Shown here one piece after another: positions 61,736-64,000 of a stretch of 64,000 nt of DNA (position 1 is the first letter of the stretch; the number at the start of each line of letters is the position of its first letter). Both the position numbers and the translations under genes were made by a program. Where the stretch lies: NCBI GenBank assembly GCA_016859345.1, contig CM029134.1:11723060-11787059 (forward strand), read 5' to 3'. A model generated the notes under the pieces. It was not told where the DNA came from and ran no database searches. It saw only the letters and a program-made list of their open reading frames with translations. Origin of the DNA: Istiophorus platypterus. Its lineage: Eukaryota > Chordata > Actinopteri > Istiophoriformes > Istiophoridae.

Positions 61736-63565
61736 TTTTATCATACACACTTACTGCAGATAAGATCATTATTGTTTTACTCATAACCTAGTGTGGTTAT
61801 GAGTAAAAAAAAGTCCAAACGAATAATATTCCACCTGCTTCTTTTTATTTCAGTATGAGTGCTGCTGGTTCTCATTTGTGTTTCTGGTCTCCCTACTTTC
61901 TCTATGCTGGATGTACATTTGTCTGGTTACTTTTAATGACCGAGAGGATGTTAACTGGTGAGTGACCATAAACATTCACACGCACATGTGGCCCACATCG
62001 AACACAAAAACCCAGAATCCTCTCTTTTCTTTCTTTGTCTGTTGGTGACCTCTATTCTGTTAACCTAGGGCTACCCTCTATTGTTCTATTATCAGGCAGG
62101 GCTTCACAAAACTGAAACAGTGGGTGAACTGGTTCATGGTGCTGATCATCATTTCTGCAGTACTAACCGGATACTGCGTTCTGCTGCTGGTGAGACTAAA
62201 ATATTGACACTGTGGTGCTGAATTTGAGCAGTAATGATGGAGTGACTTTTACTGGCATTGGAGTGGATTTATTAGAATTGTAACTAAATAAAAAATAAAA
62301 AAATAAAACAGCCATTGTTTAGCTTAGCGTTTATAACATGGAAACATCATTCTTAAGCCATAGAGTGAGATGCCATTGTTGCATGTTTTATACCTGATTC
62401 TTTACAGCTCTTTGCACTGATCCAAGTCTCTTTAGGAGAACAACTAGACTTACATTGCCTGCACAAGGTATTGTAAAAAAAAATGTATCCGTTCAACCCT
62501 TTTTCCACATATCATTTAATTAGGTTGAATTTCACATTTTCCTTTTTTCTGCACAGATCTTCCTGTTTTTAGGTGTGATATTCATTGTTTTCGGAATCAC
62601 TGGAATTAGCCTCCAGTGGCAACAGGAATGGCCAACTGTTTCCCTTTCACTCCAGGTGTAGTAAAGATCTCTTGTCGAGGACTGTGTGTGGGAACGGTGA
62701 TGAGTGTAAAATTGTATTCTTACATGGTTCTACATTATCTGTGCTCACATGATGTGTTGGCCTCTTGGCAGGCAACAGCTCCTTTCCTGCAGTTTGGAGC
62801 TGTCGGAGCCTTGACACTGCTGAGCTCGTTTGTCTTCCAGGGCTTCTTCAGGGCCAAAACTGGTATGTGTCAGAGATCGGTTTAAGAACACACATTGGCA
62901 TGACTCAAAAGCAATTACAACACTGCGTACAAACACGGCATTGTTTTTATCATTTAATCAGAAACTGATTTATAGCTGGGATGTGGAATAAATGCAAGTA
63001 AAAGCTTGGACAAAACACCAGCAGTGTTGTCTCATTCAAACAATTTATGGCACATCAGAGTTTGTGTTCTTTTTCCAGATGTTCAGTCACTGTAGGAACA
63101 AGCACTGACCCTATCTAATTATCTTGATCACACATAACTTCTTATTTTCATAAAATGAAAAAAAGGTGACTACTTCTTTACCAGGCACTTTGATTTGCAT
63201 GTCACATAAAAGCTTTGTACAGACATGTACAAATACTCAGGTGTCACTGCCTGCAGTGGAGAAAGGGATATAAGTATTTGAAAGGCAGGATATTTATGTG
63301 ACTACCACAGTATGAATAATACTCATTGACTTACTCACACTTCTGAAAGGATTACTGTACAAGTCATCTGTTCAGACTCACAGAGGACTGTCTTATTATT
63401 TGTCTTTTGCTCTCACCAGGATCTAAGGTCCTTATTGCAGTGGTCTTTGTAGCGATCTCAGCAGCCATCTTCCTGTGTCCCCTGCTCATCCAGTCTCCTT
63501 GTCTGATAGAGCTGCGGGAATTACCTGAAAAGCCAAAGCTCATTGGCCATAGAGGTGCACCAATG
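60912..63565 (+). CDS. gdpd2: Glycerophosphodiester phosphodiesterase domain protein 2, 5' part (cut by window end)
   Basis: GDPD2 (GDE3) is a multi-pass membrane enzyme that cleaves glycerophosphodiesters such as glycerophosphoinositol outside the cell and affects osteoblast and other differentiation. Exons: 60912-60998, 61854-61957, 62096-62189, 62408-62467, 62557-62655, 62772-62862, 63420-63565, all with closed phases, giving 227 residues so far. Seen: cysteine-rich cytosolic N-terminus (SCCGVCSRG, YSCHW), five hydrophobic spans, the family block LQWQQEWPTVSLSLQATAPF between spans three and four, then SPCLIELRELPEKPKLIGHR and GAPM, where the GDPD catalytic domain starts with its HR pair. 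Human GDPD2 matches throughout, notably QWQQEW and SLQATAPFL. The remaining catalytic domain and last membrane span lie to the right of the window. Confidence 0.92.
61662..61730. repeat. (CA)n microsatellite
   Basis: A 69-bp CA tract in gdpd2 intron 1 (counted from the coding start). Confidence 0.97.
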
Positions 63566-63689
63566 GTGAGCATCCCCTTCTCATCCTCTCCTACTGTTGT
63601 CACGGGAAAGAGCTGTCATAGTTGATGCATAGCACTTATTATTAAGACAATGTGTTTACTCAAAGGAGTGTCAATTAATGATCATTTGA

Positions 63690-64000
63690 TGGAATAAATC
63701 GACATTTTGAGAATTACACTATTCACTTCCTCGATAAGAGTTATACATAACCCCCTATAGCACCATAATTTGTTTTTTTAAACTTTCATTGTTGAACAGA
63801 TTAAGAAAACAAGATATAACATGTTAATTGGTAAGCTTTAGAGGACTTAAAAAAATGTTATTTTACCGTAAAATCACATTAGCTGTTTCCCCAAGCTTTC
63901 AGTCTTTACGCTAAGCTAAGATATGCATCTCCTGTTTGTAGCTTAATACTGATAGATGAGTGATAGATATGGACAGATATGAAAGTGTCTCACCAAACTC
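63690..64000 (-). repeat. Percomorph-type dispersed repeat, reverse copy
   Basis: On the minus strand the block GTAAAGACTGAAAGCTTGGG then GAAACAGCT, preceded by CTTAGCTTAGC, and CCTCTAAAGCTTACCAATTA then ACATG match the copy at 6745-7075. It is more diverged and is cut by the window end. It lies in a gdpd2 intron. Confidence 0.6.

Noticed and set aside
1..64000. Bacterial-type systems, CRISPR arrays, tRNA or rRNA genes
   Set aside because: The window is animal nuclear DNA. I saw no spaced repeats, no tRNA-like cloverleaf with conserved A and B boxes, and no rRNA sequence.

Overview
This window is vertebrate nuclear DNA, almost certainly from a teleost and probably a percomorph. The evidence is small coding exons with GT-AG introns, low-GC introns rich in (CA)n and (TA)n microsatellites, a dispersed repeat I recognise from percomorph genomes, and proteins that match vertebrate families along their length. 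There is no bacterial or viral gene content. I built the gene models by joining exons by hand at splice sites. Except for stard10 and the 3' end of arr3, reading phase closes at every junction.

Layout, left to right. 1-2.65 kb: non-coding flank. 2.65-3.75 kb (-): p2ry4-type nucleotide GPCR, whose coding part is one exon. 8.8-23.5 kb (-): a complete 27-coding-exon SHIP2-type inositol 5-phosphatase (inppl1; SH2, 5-phosphatase, C2, NPxY, SAM; 1219 aa). 29.9-35.2 kb (+): cone arrestin arr3 with a TATA promoter. 36.1-42.7 kb (+): a Rab6-family GTPase (rab41 by position) carrying two separate pairs of equal-length alternative exons. 45.97-47.83 kb (+): stard10-like START gene whose central exons are absent. 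50.77-53.37 kb (-): pdzd11. 54.3-56.1 kb (-): decayed non-LTR retrotransposon. 57.0 kb to the right edge (+): gdpd2, cut by the window end just as its catalytic domain begins; a 1.1-1.2 kb tandem duplication lies in its 5' region.

P2RY4, ARR3, RAB41, PDZD11 and GDPD2 are neighbours on human Xq13.1, and relatives of the others (INPPL1, STARD10, with P2RY2, RAB6A, ARRB1 and GDPD5) sit on human 11q13. The window therefore looks like the fish version of the Xq13 block, still holding INPPL1-like and STARD10-like members that the human X block lacks. The genes are not an operon and share no pathway. They cover nucleotide signalling, phosphoinositide turnover, cone photoreceptor shut-off, Golgi traffic, lipid transfer, basolateral scaffolding and glycerophosphodiester metabolism.

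The most notable observation is the Rab gene. One exon pair reproduces the human RAB6A/RAB6A' pair at the same residues. A second pair gives one RAB6A-like and one RAB6B-like version of the region around the G5 loop, so four proteins are possible from one locus.
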